64,000 nt of DNA from NCBI RefSeq assembly GCF_017591425.1, contig NW_024467121.1, positions 18,178,707-18,242,706 on the forward strand. Reading direction: 5' to 3'. Numbering within the stretch: position 1 is the stretch's first letter; every line of letters starts with the position of its first letter. The translations under genes were made by a program, and so were the position numbers. Origin of the DNA: Ochotona curzoniae (Eukaryota > Chordata > Mammalia > Lagomorpha > Ochotonidae). Positions 1 to 10,612 of the stretch are shown here, in pieces. Below the pieces are notes generated by a model. It was not told where the DNA came from and made no database searches. It saw only the letters and a list, made by a program, of their open reading frames with translations.

Positions 1-56
1 GGAATCCAAAAAATGCATAACAATAATAAGGTCTTTGGCTCCGTGTCCATTTCTTA

Positions 57-354
57 AAAAGAAATTTTTTTTTTTTTAAATTGGAAAAACAGATCTACAG
101 AGAGAAAATCTTCCATCTGCTGGTTCATTCCACAAATTGCTGCAACACCCAGAGCTGAGCCAATCCAAAGCCAGGAGCCAGGAACCTCTTCCAGATCTCC
201 CACATGGGTGCAGACCTATCCTCTACTGCTTTCCAAGGCCACAAGCAGGGAGCTGGATGGGAAGTGGGGCAGCTGGGACATGAACCTGACACCCATAAGG
301 GACTAGCACTTACAAGCAGAGGATTTAGCCAGTTGAGCCATCATGCCAGCTCCA
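57..354 (-). repeat. C-SINE, nearly full length
   Basis: The order from left is T-tract (A-tail), body, then tRNA-like head, so the element is in minus orientation. A 14-bp direct repeat GTGTCCATTTCTTA flanks it at 43-56 and 355-368, a clear target-site duplication. Confidence 0.93.
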
Positions 355-370
355 GTGTCCATTTCTTATA

Positions 371-1098
371 AAAGTATAAAGAAGCCATTTCCAAGGATGG
401 GCAGTAAGAGGACAACACAGGTTATTTTATTGCAAAGTGGGGTACATTAACATAGGGAGCAGGCTTGCGGTGAGGGGGGTGGGGAAAGCTCTTCCCGTTT
501 CACTTTGTCCTTTTGTTCTTCGTTGATCATCCCATTCTCAGAACAAATGATTAGCAGGATGCCACCAGGCAAATGAGGAGGGGTGATAATCCACTGTTGT
601 GAAAACAGATTGGTAGCTACACCCTGCCTGCCTTTTAAACAGGATGGGGGGGGGAGTCCCAGGGAATATCTCTGTTCTTCAATCCTTTCTTTACATTAGG
701 GTGAAGCACCACAAGAACTAAGCTGAAGGCAGCCCCTGTTTGGCACATCTCTCAGGCCCCTGCCACTGTCCTGCGGCAGTGGTGGTCATGGAGATGTCTG
801 GGCGCCACTGAGATGAGCCCTGGCTGGGCAGGTGGCAGCCAGGCTGCTGACAGCAAATGTAGAAAAAAGGAGAGACAAAGAGGCAGAGAAGTCAGCCCAG
901 GTTTCAGAGAATCTTTCTCATTTTGACTTAGCTCCAATTCCAGTAGAGTCATGAGCCTCTGCTTTGGCACCAAGCGCCAGCACGCCCTGTGTGCTGTGGA
1001 GTTTTAAAAATAGCTCTCCAATCAGGCAGCCATCACAGGGGTCCTCTCTGGCTGTGGCCAGGGCCTCTGACCCTGTGGTTATCAGGCGCTTTTCACAG
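371..1098 (+). other. ECHDC3 intron 1, 3' part
   Basis: Apart from the SINE at its left end, I see no repeat, exon or regulatory motif that I can support in this piece of intron. Confidence 0.6.
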
Positions 1099-1220
1099 GA
1101 GCATCATCTTGAACAATCCGAAGAAGAGGAACGCGCTGTCACTCGCCATGCTGAAATCGCTCCAGCGTGATATTCTCCATGAGGCAGACAGCAAAGATCT
1201 GAAAGTCATTATTATTTCAG
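1099..1220 (+). CDS. ECHDC3: ECHDC3 exon 2 (first coding exon in the window)
   Basis: This exon belongs to enoyl-CoA hydratase domain-containing protein 3, a mitochondrial crotonase-fold protein. It encodes SIILNNPKKRNALSLAMLKS and on to DLKVIIIS, nearly matching the human protein as I remember it (IVLSNPKKRNTLSLAMLKSL). The acceptor AG is at 1097-1098 and the donor GT at 1221-1222. The exon begins with the third base of a codon started in exon 1 and ends with one base (G) of a codon finished by exon 3, giving Ala. The NPKKRNALS segment is the first strand and helix of the crotonase fold, where family members carry a P-x-x-x-N motif. Exon 1, with the start codon and transit peptide, is not in the window. 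The visible exons give about 243 of an expected 300 or so residues. No frameshift or stop interrupts them, so the gene looks functional. Confidence 0.95.
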
Positions 1221-2590
1221 GTACTATCCGATGGCTCTCCTTGGCGTTCCGCTCTGCCCAGCTTTCTCATTTTCTTGGCTTGATGGGGGCATACTGTCAC
1301 TTCCCTGGAGAATTGTCTCAAAGGTCTTTGACAAGAGTATCAACTACAGAGAAGTCCCGCATGGGACCAACTGCGTACATGACAGCAGTGACATGCCTGT
1401 GTTTGTCTTTTCACGCACTTGCTTATGCTGATCCTGGCATCAGCATCACAGGCCCCCATTTCCTCACAGACCCTACAAAATCAGTGTAATGATTTATCCT
1501 CTCAGTAGACTGGTCAGCAAGGAGCTGTCTGTTGGGGGCATTCGCTTGGGTTATCTTTTCTGTTTTTACCCAGCCTTTCATCTTTTATCTGCAGTGTCTT
1601 ATTGGTACCAGACATCCTGCCATTATTTTGCTCTCTGTTTCCTTGTTATTTTTCCAGTAAGAGTTTTTACAGGGTCATTCCTTTCCCAGGGGGAACAAGG
1701 GTGGGGAGCGTTACAAATAATCGTGATGTCAGCATCTTCAAGCCCCCCACAGTGAAACCTGAGGATTTGTTATTTGTTTTGCAAATTACTGATCAGTGTT
1801 TTTGGACAGAGTGTTGCCGTATTATCAATGGCTAAACAGACATCTTCAACAGGTCTGTGTGATGAAGGGGAAAGATAATGAGACCCAGCAGTCCTCGAGC
1901 CATGTAGGACACCCGGAGGGAGTGGAGACAGCTAACCTCTTACCTTGACAGTTTCTTCCCATGTAGCAAGAGGATCATATCGCCTCCAAAAATAGCCACA
2001 AGAAGAAAATACGAGTATGCATGACTTATCAGAGTGACACTGTGCTGTTGAGGATAATAATGACAGCAGTCACGCCCTCAACTCCCTCAACTGTAAAACA
2101 ACCTGAGCTGATGGCTCCAAGTTCATCTCACATTTTGACCTTTGTGATGCAGCCCTGCTGCAGGTGGCCATCTCCTATAGAGTAAGTGATGCAAAGCTTG
2201 CTCAGGCGTGGTGAATTTTAATGGACCTGTGTGAGTGGCTGCCCTCCAGCCACGTCAAGTCCAAGAGCAGAATCAAGAGACCAGCAGGACAGCCCTGTGA
2301 CAGGCTCCCTCATCTGGCTTGTGTAATTGTGTCCTTTCATCAGTATCCACCAAGGACTTTGAGAAACATGCACGCCCTACTTTGTCTTTTCATCACAGCA
2401 TTCTAGTTGTAACCATTCAAATGAACATGAATTCTTAGCCAAATGGGCCGTTCCGTCTCTTGAGGAGTCTACAACCCAGACCATTGGTTGAGGTTATTTG
2501 TTAGACAAGTTGGCGAGCCACCTAAGCCCTGATGCTGACATCTTTTTTTTTTTTTTCTCCTTCTCTTTTCCCAATCACAAACCTTTGCAG
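1221..2590 (+). other. ECHDC3 intron 2
   Basis: A 1,370-bp intron with GT (1221) and AG (2589-2590) ends. No C-SINE is recognisable inside it, which is unusual for this window. A T-rich stretch at 2552-2567 lies upstream of the acceptor. Confidence 0.7.
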
Positions 2591-2688
2591 CTGAGGGCCC
2601 TGTGTTTTCTTCTGGGCATGACTTAAAGGAGCTGACAGAAGAAAAAGGCCGGGATTATCATGCTGAAGTATTTCAGACGTGCTCTGAG
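2591..2688 (+). CDS. ECHDC3: ECHDC3 exon 3
   Basis: Joined to exon 2 it reads A-EGPVFSSGHDLKELTEEKGR and continues to FQTCSE, 32 full codons plus the split Ala codon. The acceptor is ctttgcag after a T-rich tract (2552-2567 and following) and the donor is GAG/gtaagt, a near-consensus site. FSSGHDLKEL corresponds to the first oxyanion-hole loop of the crotonase family, which binds the acyl-CoA thioester carbonyl. The exon ends in phase 0. Confidence 0.96.
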
Positions 2689-2892
2689 GTAAGTCAGGCT
2701 TGGGGGGTGGCCAGAGTGGCCAAGCTCAAACTGATCACAGTGGCAAATACTGAATTCGCTCTCTGGTTCATAGATCATTAGTCACTCCCTCTGAATATTT
2801 GCATGTGGCCTTCCATGTCCTTGGGGTCCACACCCATGGAGCTGTGGACTGAGATGTGTACAGAATCAATTTCATGTCATTATTGCCTAAGC

Positions 2893-2960
2893 AGTAAAGT
2901 ATAGCCACTATTTACATAGCATCTACCTTGCACCAAGTATTTTAGGTAACGCAGAGAGGA
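2893..2960 (-). repeat. Possible MIR tail remnant
   Basis: The segment around ATTTACATAGCATCTACCTT resembles the reverse complement of the MIR 3' part. It is short and diverged. Confidence 0.4.
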
Positions 2961-3003
2961 TGCAAAGTACATGAGAGGGTGTGCATACGTTAGGTGTTAC
3001 TTT

Positions 3004-3262
3004 GAATGTCAGAATTAGAAAAAGAAAGAGAGAGAGATCTGCTGGCTCACTGCCCAGGTGGCCACATTGACCAGAACTTAGCCAAAAGCTTCATCTGGGT
3101 CTCCCCTGTGGGTAGCAGGGGCCTAAGCTCTGGAACCATCTTCCACTGCTTTTCCCAGGCCAGCAGCAGAGAGCTGGATCAGAAGTGGAGCAGCCAGGAT
3201 TCCAAATGGGATACTGGCAAGCAGGTGGTACATTTACTTGTTATACCACAGCATCAGCCACA
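3004..3262 (-). repeat. C-SINE, diverged
   Basis: Body words such as GAGAGCTGGATCAGAAGTGG and the terminal head piece near 3235-3260 are recognisable; the A-tail side is short. Confidence 0.8.
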
Positions 3263-3529
3263 ATCACTTTTATGTAGGGTACTTGAGGAACTTCAGATTA
3301 TGTTGTGTGTGGCGGGTCCTGGAACCCATCCTCGTGGGTCCCAAGGGAAGACTGTATTTAGTCTAGACTGAAGAAACGATGATTTGCTATTGAATTTGTG
3401 CCAAAGAAAATAAAACAGGCAAGGATACTTGAAGCTGCCATCTCCAGCATAATGAGGGCATGTCTCACGTCCAGGTTTTCAGCAACAAGTACAAGTGTAA
3501 ATATCCATGTTTAGCAAGGGAGAACAGGA

Positions 3530-3815
3530 GCTGGTATATTCTCATAGCAAGTCAAGCCACCACCTATGATACCAGCATCCCATATGGGTGCCAGTTCGTG
3601 TCCCAGCTATTCTAATTCCCATCCAGCTCCCTTCTTATGACCTGGGAAAATAGTGGAAGATGGCCCAAGGCTTTGGGCCCATGCACCCCTGGGGGAGACC
3701 CAGATCATCTCAGCTCCAGCCATCACAGCCATCTGGGGAATAAACCAGTGGATGGAAGGCCCTTCTCTCTGTCTCTCCTCCTCTCTGTAACTCTGCCTTT
3801 CAAAAGAAATATAGA
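3530..3815 (+). repeat. C-SINE, diverged
   Basis: The head motif CATCCCATATGGGTGCC (about 3577-3593) is followed by the body and CTGCCTTTCAAAAGAAAT at the tail. It faces the preceding copy, forming an inverted pair about 270 bp apart. Confidence 0.85.
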
Positions 3816-4838
3816 TATATTTTAAGTTTCATAACCTAACCTTAGGATTATTTATCTTTTCACTGGCATATTGGCTTGCTAATGTATTCACTTTGGTCAT
3901 TAATTATTCAACAAATATTTCACAATACTGACTGCAGATGAGCCAGAGGACAGCAACAAGGAGGTGAACGGGAAGACGGTTATGACACTGTGTAGTTTCC
4001 TTGCCCTCCCAGAAACCATAAGGGTGTCAAATTAGAGTCTTTTTATTCCAAGGAAGGACACGCAGAAAAAAAGAATGATTAACTTGAAGTTCCCTGGGGA
4101 GCAAAAAGCCCCCCAGCTAAGATTTGGGACTTGTGCTTCCAACCTTAATAATGTTTTTAGAACATTCTGCTCTTGGGTTTGCCAAAGCTTGCTGCTTTAC
4201 AAGTTATTTGTCTCCTCATGTCTAGTGTGTTAGGCTAAAATAGAAGAGCATCAAAGAGAACCCGCAGATCCCTTCTGTCTCCCCGAAAGGACCCACTTTC
4301 ATCCCTCTGCTATTGTCTCCACGTGCTGGCAGGTTAGCACAGGGCCACGTGGGAGCAGGCTTTCAGAAGAAGAGACCAGAATTCTTGGAAGTTCCAAACC
4401 CATGGAGACCTCGGCTTACAGAGACAGACTAGGAACACACAGCCCTGACATAGGAAGAATGGAAGGTGTGTTTCAAACCAGAGCCAAGAGGTGTTCTCAG
4501 ACACACATGAACATCTTGAACTAGCGCAAGGTCTCCATTTCGAAGGGTGATCAGCAAACGGATGGGAGCAGAAGGAGCTGATATTTTCGTTGTTCAATTC
4601 CCACAGAAGATTTTAGAAAGCAAGACAGTTGTATCTGAATCAGCTCAGCATTGAAATCCATAGAGAATTTGTTATAGATGGCAAAAATGTCATGGCAGTT
4701 AATTATTTACAAATCAGGAGGCGGGCAAACGATCAAGGAAAGAATGAGGATAAGAACTTGGTCATGGGAGAGTGGACGTGACGTTCTGCAGTGTGGACTG
4801 GCAGCTTGCACTAGAGATATCTTCAACTTGTCCATTCT

Positions 4839-5167
4839 TTTTTTTTTTTTAAGATTTATTTATTCTTATTGGAAAGTAGGATATACAGAGAGGAGGAAAG
4901 ACAGAGAGGAAGATCTTCCGTCCGCTGATTCACTACCCAAGTGACTGCAATGGCCAGAATTGAGCCAATCTGAAGCCCGGAGCCTCCTCCAGGTCTCCCA
5001 CATGGGTGCAGGGTCCCAAGGCCTTGGGCCATCCTCAACTGCTTTTCCAGGCCACAACCTGGGACCAAAATGGGAAGTTGAGCAGCCAGGACATGAACCG
5101 GCGCTCCTATGGCATCTTGACACATGCAAGGCGAGAACTTTAGCCACAAGGCTACCATGTCAGACTC
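4839..5167 (-). repeat. C-SINE, full length
   Basis: It starts with a T-run and AAGATTTATTTATTC (tail side) and ends with the complemented head at about 5120-5165. Confidence 0.92.
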
Positions 5168-5389
5168 TTTATTTCTTTTTAATGACTTTTTCAGGTGTAT
5201 CTACTTTTATAATAATAATATCTAGGTGAGGTTATAGTACATAATTGATTACAGTGCATATATAGTACATAACTGATTACAGCTTTGAATGCTGACCAAC
5301 TATGCCAGCTAAATTTTAAGTAGCTGAACCATATTAGTCTACATCACTGTCATGTCCTATAAATTTAGTATTATTGTTATTGTTGCTAT

Positions 5390-5525
5390 AATTATTATAC
5401 CCACTCTATAGATACGAACACTGAGGAACTGAGTGATTTGTTAAGTGTTAGATGGCAAGTAACTGAAAGACTGGGCATCAGACTCCAGTGGCCCAATTCC
5501 AGACCACTCCATACTCTCCAGCACA
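5390..5525 (-). repeat. MIR element
   Basis: The run from the gaacactgaggaactgag word through the agtaactgaaagactggg word to the atcagactccag word is the reverse complement of the MIR core and 3' region. MIR is an ancient mammal-wide SINE. Confidence 0.7.
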
Positions 5526-5560
5526 CACATGCTGGCATTTCTTCGGGAAATTTCATTTTT

Positions 5561-5885
5561 GTTTATTTATTTGATTTTATTTGAAAGGCAGAATTACAGA
5601 GAGAAAGGGACAGAAAGAGGAAAAGAGATCTTCCATCCTCTCATTCATTCCCTAAATGGCTACAGTGCCCAGAGCTGAGCTGATTAGGAGCCAGGAGCTT
5701 CTTCCTGGTCTCTCACATGGATGCAGAGTCCCAAGGCTTTGGGCCATCCTCTGTTGCTTTCCAAGGCCACAAGCAGAGAGCTAGATCAGAAGTGGAGCAG
5801 CTAGGTGGGACATGAGCCAGTGTTTTTTGGGATGCCAGCACTGTAAGTGGAGGCTGAGCCTAGTATGCCACAGTGCCACTACCCT
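5561..5885 (-). repeat. C-SINE
   Basis: The tail side TTTGATTTTATTTGAAAGGC is followed by a full body and head end near 5865-5885. Confidence 0.9.
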
Positions 5886-6280
5886 CTTTTTCATTTTATT
5901 TTTTTCCACCATTGTAAAATCCTTTTTTGATGAGCATCTTTGATCAGAAAGCTCCTGATTCCTCCTTGACTGGCTTTTCACTGAGTGCCAGGACATCACT
6001 TGGGCTACAGTCGTCTCTGTTCTCTTTGCATTAAGACTTGGGAAGATCATGTAACCTCTTTGCTGTTATGATTGCTCTGTAACTGTCCTTCCCCAGCCTC
6101 GGCTGAAGGGCAGGACTCATCAATCCACAGCAGTTCTGTGCACAGGTGTACAGATGCGCACAGAAATGAATCTTGCATCATCCATCAGATTCTTGAAAGC
6201 TGATTCCATCAAAAAAGGTAAAAAAAAAAATTGCTATAGAATACAACACCCATACTGTTCAGTTTATCATTGGTAAACAT

Positions 6281-6498
6281 TGGTGGGCACTGCCATTGTG
6301 GTGTAGCTGGCAAAGCTTCCACTTGCAGTACCATAAACTGGTCCACTTCCAATCCAGCTCCCTACTAATTCACCTGGAAAAGCAATGGAGGACAGCCCCA
6401 GCATCCATAGGGGAGATACAGAGAAAGTTCTGGAAGAACACTAATTCTGCCTTTCAAACAAATAAAATAAACATTTTAAAATAAAATAAAAATAAAAT
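6281..6498 (+). repeat. C-SINE with internal deletion
   Basis: Short head, the TCCAATCCAGCTCCCT body word and an A-rich AAATAAAA tail are present. About 100 bp of the usual body is missing. Confidence 0.8.
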
Positions 6499-7393
6499 TT
6501 GGTGATTTTAGTTTAACACTTTAAAAAGCAGCAAATGTAGATGAATATAAAAGATAAATCTTTTCAGCAAAGTCTTCAAATCCTCATTTGTCTTTGCATT
6601 GCTTCTTTGAAAGAAACACAGATTTGGTTCCTGTCTCCCCTACTATCCCCTCCTTCCTGCCAAGGTCCAAAGAGCAACAATTTAGAAATTGGAGTTGCCA
6701 TAGCAGCCCAACTATTTGCGTGGGGGTGTGGGGGCATGTGGAGGCAGGGAGGTGTTGGCAACCCAGGGTGAGCCAGGACTCCTAGGGGAGGACTTCAGCC
6801 TCGCCCCTGTGTGCCCAGGGCTCTGTTGGCAGAATCAGGCTTATTTTGGTGACAGCAGGGTGCCACGCCCCCATCTTAATGGAGTGCAGACTTTGAGGTG
6901 GTAATTTGAGAAGTAATTGCTGAGGAAATTGCCTGAATGTGTTTTTTCTACCTTAATTTTTCAAGGAAGCACCAAGCAGCGGTTTCTGACTTGGAAGCAA
7001 AGGCACTGTGCAGTTGGTTCCCCTGAGATAAATAACGGGTCTATAACGGCGCCTGCAGCTGGTGTAGCGGTGGGGGAGTCCTGGGGTAGCAGGACCAGGG
7101 CCTTCTGCCAGCAGCTTCCCCCGTGGGGCCTGGTGCCCGTCCTGCCACGTTCCTTCCTCGCGGGGTTCTCAGCAAGACGGGGACCCGGCCTGGTCCCCAG
7201 GTAGGTAGTTCACCCACACCAGCCCCAGTACTGTGCTTGCTGCCACCTTTCATTTTGTCCTGGAATCCAATGCATGAAGAGACGTGTACCAAAAGTGCCG
7301 GGGAAGCTCCAGGTGGCATACAGTGACAGATGGAATCACGGTCCCTCCCTCCAAGACTGGATCAAAGTGAAATAGGCGTGTTTGCTCCCACAG

Positions 7394-7594
7394 GTCATGA
7401 TGCTGATCCGGAACCACCCTGTCCCAGTCATTGCCATGGTCAATGGCTTGGCCACCGCTGCTGGGTGTCAGCTCGTGGCTAGCTGTGACATCGCCATAGC
7501 CAGCGACAAGTCCTCCTTTGCCACTCCAGGGGTGAACATTGGGCTCTTCTGTTCCACCCCTGCGGTCGCCCTGGGGAGAGCGGTGCCAAGAAAG
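7394..7594 (+). CDS. ECHDC3: ECHDC3 exon 4
   Basis: Sixty-seven codons in phase 0 on both sides, from [20 protein letters not shown] to RAVPRK. The acceptor is cccacag and the donor AAG/gtaact. [20 protein letters not shown] is the glycine-rich second oxyanion-hole motif of the crotonase family. The following [20 protein letters not shown] segment covers the places where active hydratases such as ECHS1 carry their two catalytic glutamates; neither place shows Glu here. This agrees with the human protein as I recall it, so it is a family trait rather than damage in this species. Confidence 0.96.
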
Positions 7595-7736
7595 GTAACT
7601 AAACTTCCTGCCACCCGCCGCCGTGAGCTCATCCTCCAGGGTCGGGGTGGGGGCGGGAAGTAGTGTACAACAAGCTTGCTGTAAGCACCTCTTACAGCGC
7701 AAAGCAGATCTGACTGGGCATGCCACTCAGCTGCAT

Positions 7737-8015
7737 TCTTTTTTCTTTTAATATAATTGAAAGGCAGAGTGACAGAGATAAGGTCTTCTGTTCCTTCGTC
7801 CCACAAGTAGCAGGACTGGCCAGGCCCATGCTACAAGCCTGGAACTCTGTGTAGATTACCATATATGACAAGTAACCAATTACATGAGCCATCACCTGCA
7901 CATGCGAACAGGAAGCTGGACTGGAAGCCAGGCCAGGAACGGAACCAGACACTCAGAAATAAGAGCTAAGATGTAGGCGTCACATACTGTGTCTTAACCA
8001 CCGAGTCTAACCCCC
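7737..8015 (-). repeat. C-SINE, old and diverged
   Basis: TTGAAAGGCAGAGTGACAGAG at the tail side and a head-like end at 7970-8012. It lies about 140 bp downstream of ECHDC3 exon 4. Confidence 0.7.
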
Positions 8016-10310
8016 CCCTCCCCCGTTCCTGCCAACAGGAAGCCAGTTCCTCCACGGCTTCTTGAGCTGGGCCTCAGCTCAGGAGCAGGCCAGGTTTCCA
8101 CCTTTTCCGCTGCATCTAATCAGATTTCTGGATTGTGTGCTTTCGTGCCGGCACGTGTCTTTGGTTATGTTATTGGAAATGCAACTGAGACCCAGTTGTG
8201 CTGTCCCAAGAGGTCCCCAAGGCATACTTGCCCACTGACAATGTCAGCATGGAACCACCAGGATGGTGGAGTCCCGGGCTCACTGCATGTCAACAGCCTG
8301 TCTCATCCCAGGAAAGATTCGGAGCAGCCCCTCTCACACACACCACATGCTGAGTTCCGCAAGGCTGCCTCTCAGTAGAGCAGAGGGTGGTCCCACGTTT
8401 CCTGGCCAAGCTGCCCAGGAAGGAACCCTGTGACAAAGGTGCTGGCCAAGTACATTTCCACCACAAGGCTTTCTTCCTTCCCATGACATCGTCACATTTT
8501 CCAAATATGTCTAACATCTAACCCTCAGCGTCCTTGTCCCAGGACTGGGGTGGGGAACCCTCGTTCTGCCAAGGATCATCTCACTATTTCTGACATCACT
8601 CGCAGGGCCACACAAAATTAGCAGCTGAAAAATTAACCTGCCATAGTTGCCCTGAATTTCAAGCCCCACCCTCCTCGCCCCCGCCCTGCAGTTGCCTCCG
8701 CAGGGTAAGAGCAAAGAATTTCACAGGCCTCAGACGAGCCTGTGGGCCAGATAGCCTCCACTCCTGTTCTAGAACAAGCGCACGCTCAACCCCAGGTGGC
8801 AATCTGTGAAAACGGGGCAGAGCCATCTAATGCAGCAAGCAGGGGCTCTCCACTGCTTAGTGGGTGGCATCTCCTCCTGGGGCGTTTGTCCAATATACCC
8901 AAGGCACGGGAGGAGGGAGGAGAATGGCACCTAAGACCGAGAAGGTCAGGCAGTCCTCCTGCACCCGCACCATGGCTTTTTAACAGAGCTTTTACGGAAA
9001 TGTAAATGACTGGGAGGGCTTCCTGCCAGCTCACCCAGTCACGGACATGACTGGCAGTGGGTCCCACAGTGCAAAGGTGCCGGCGTGGAAGGACGCCTTC
9101 AGATGTTGTAGAGACCTTGAATGACCGTATCAGTGTTCACCCAGGAAATACTGCCCTCAAGTCCACACTGCCAGTAGTAAGACACATGGCAGATCTATCA
9201 CCATAGCTACACGGCCATGCGTCTTACCCACAAACCAACCTGTTTCTCCCCCATCGTCTACTACTGGCATGCCACACGGTAAGACACTGAAAACCCTGCA
9301 GTCAGCCCCACTGCCAGGGCAGAAAGTCCTCTTACTTAAGTAAACGTGAGCCAAAACACACCTACCTGACGCAATCACCTGCGTGATTACGTGCATAGAA
9401 CACAGCCCTGCACAAGCCTGGAAAAGAGATGCATGGGCCACCAGTGCCCTCTGCTGGTCATCCTGGGGACTTGCCCGGCTCGACACTAGGACTAAGGGTT
9501 TCAATCTCACCAGGGTAGAGGACCAAACCTGGCCTTAAATTCTCTTCCCTATTCCTAAAACGCTTCTCCTTTCTGATGTGAGCAAAACACTACATCTGCA
9601 CTGCACCACATAAACACCCCGCCTGCTGCAGGTGCTCTCTTCCCCCAGAAACAGAGCCAGCGTCTCAAGCCATGGGCACCACCAGAGAGAACTTAAGCAC
9701 TCTTCCAAACCAGTTATTTCTCAGTAGCAGGAACATGTACTCATCTAAACTGCAGAACCTGCTTTCTCCGGCTTGGGTTTCCAAGAGGGAAGAAGCGTGG
9801 ACGTCCTGTGGTTCAGACAGCAAGGAGCCCGGGGCAAGCGTGGCGTCTAAGGGCCACCCCGGCTCGGCCCGCTCCACGTCGCACGGCGCCTCGCAGCCCT
9901 GCACTCGGACACCGCGGAACTGCAGGACGCAGAACATGCGCGTGCATGTGCCAGCGCCTGCTCTTTCCCTCTCATACTCACTGCCTTGCTGCAGCTCTGC
10001 ACCCCTGTGCCCATGCTCCCGTGGAGACAAGCACCACCTGCAGCAGGCTGAATGAGCCAGACTCTGACTCTGCCGGTCCCCTGGATTTAGAACCTGCCAG
10101 CCTGCAGGACTGTGAGAAACACTCTGTAGTTCACAAGCCAGCCTGCCAGGGACACTGCATTAGAAGCCTGAAGGGAGTAAGAGACCACGCCTACCTGTAC
10201 GAGCAAGTTTTCCGTTATAATGAGACACCCCTTCTCTTGATAAAGTAGCCTGCCTGGAACACTTAAGTTAAATTCCTATTTAACAATTAGGATTCTTTAA
10301 ACAAACAAAC

Positions 10311-10612
10311 AAAAGATTTATTTTGCTTGAAAGAGTTATAGTGAGAGAGAGAGAAAGATCTTTCATCTGCAGTTCATTCACCAAGTGGCTGCAATGGAGC
10401 TGAGCCAGTCAAAAGCCAGGAGCCAGGAACTTCCTCCAGGTCTCCCACACGGGTGCAGGATCCCAAGGCTTTGGGCCGTCCTCGACTGCTTTCCCAGGCC
10501 ACAGGCAGGGAGCTGGATGGGAAGTGGAGCAGCTGGGACACAACCTGCACCCATATGGGATGCCAGTGCCACAAGTTAAGGATTAACCTTCTAGGCCATG
10601 GCACAGCCTGAT
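10311..10612 (-). repeat. C-SINE
   Basis: AGATTTATTTTGCTTGAAAG, then body and head end at about 10,590-10,610. A (CAAA)n stretch adjoins the tail. Confidence 0.9.

Larger units (their letters stand above)
2689..7393 (+). other. ECHDC3 intron 3
   Basis: A 4.7-kb intron. It carries five C-SINE copies and MIR remnants, listed separately. The parts at 3816-4838, 5886-6280 and 6499-7393 show nothing that I recognise. Confidence 0.7.

Noticed and set aside
989..1489. Continuous 166-residue frame through ECHDC3 exon 2
   Set aside because: Only 1099-1220 matches ECHDC3 and is bounded by splice sites; the rest of the frame is intron.
4856..5158. Overlapping frames of 85-100 residues in SINE copies
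   Set aside because: The same translated words recur at many SINEs across the window in both strands; they are repeat translations.
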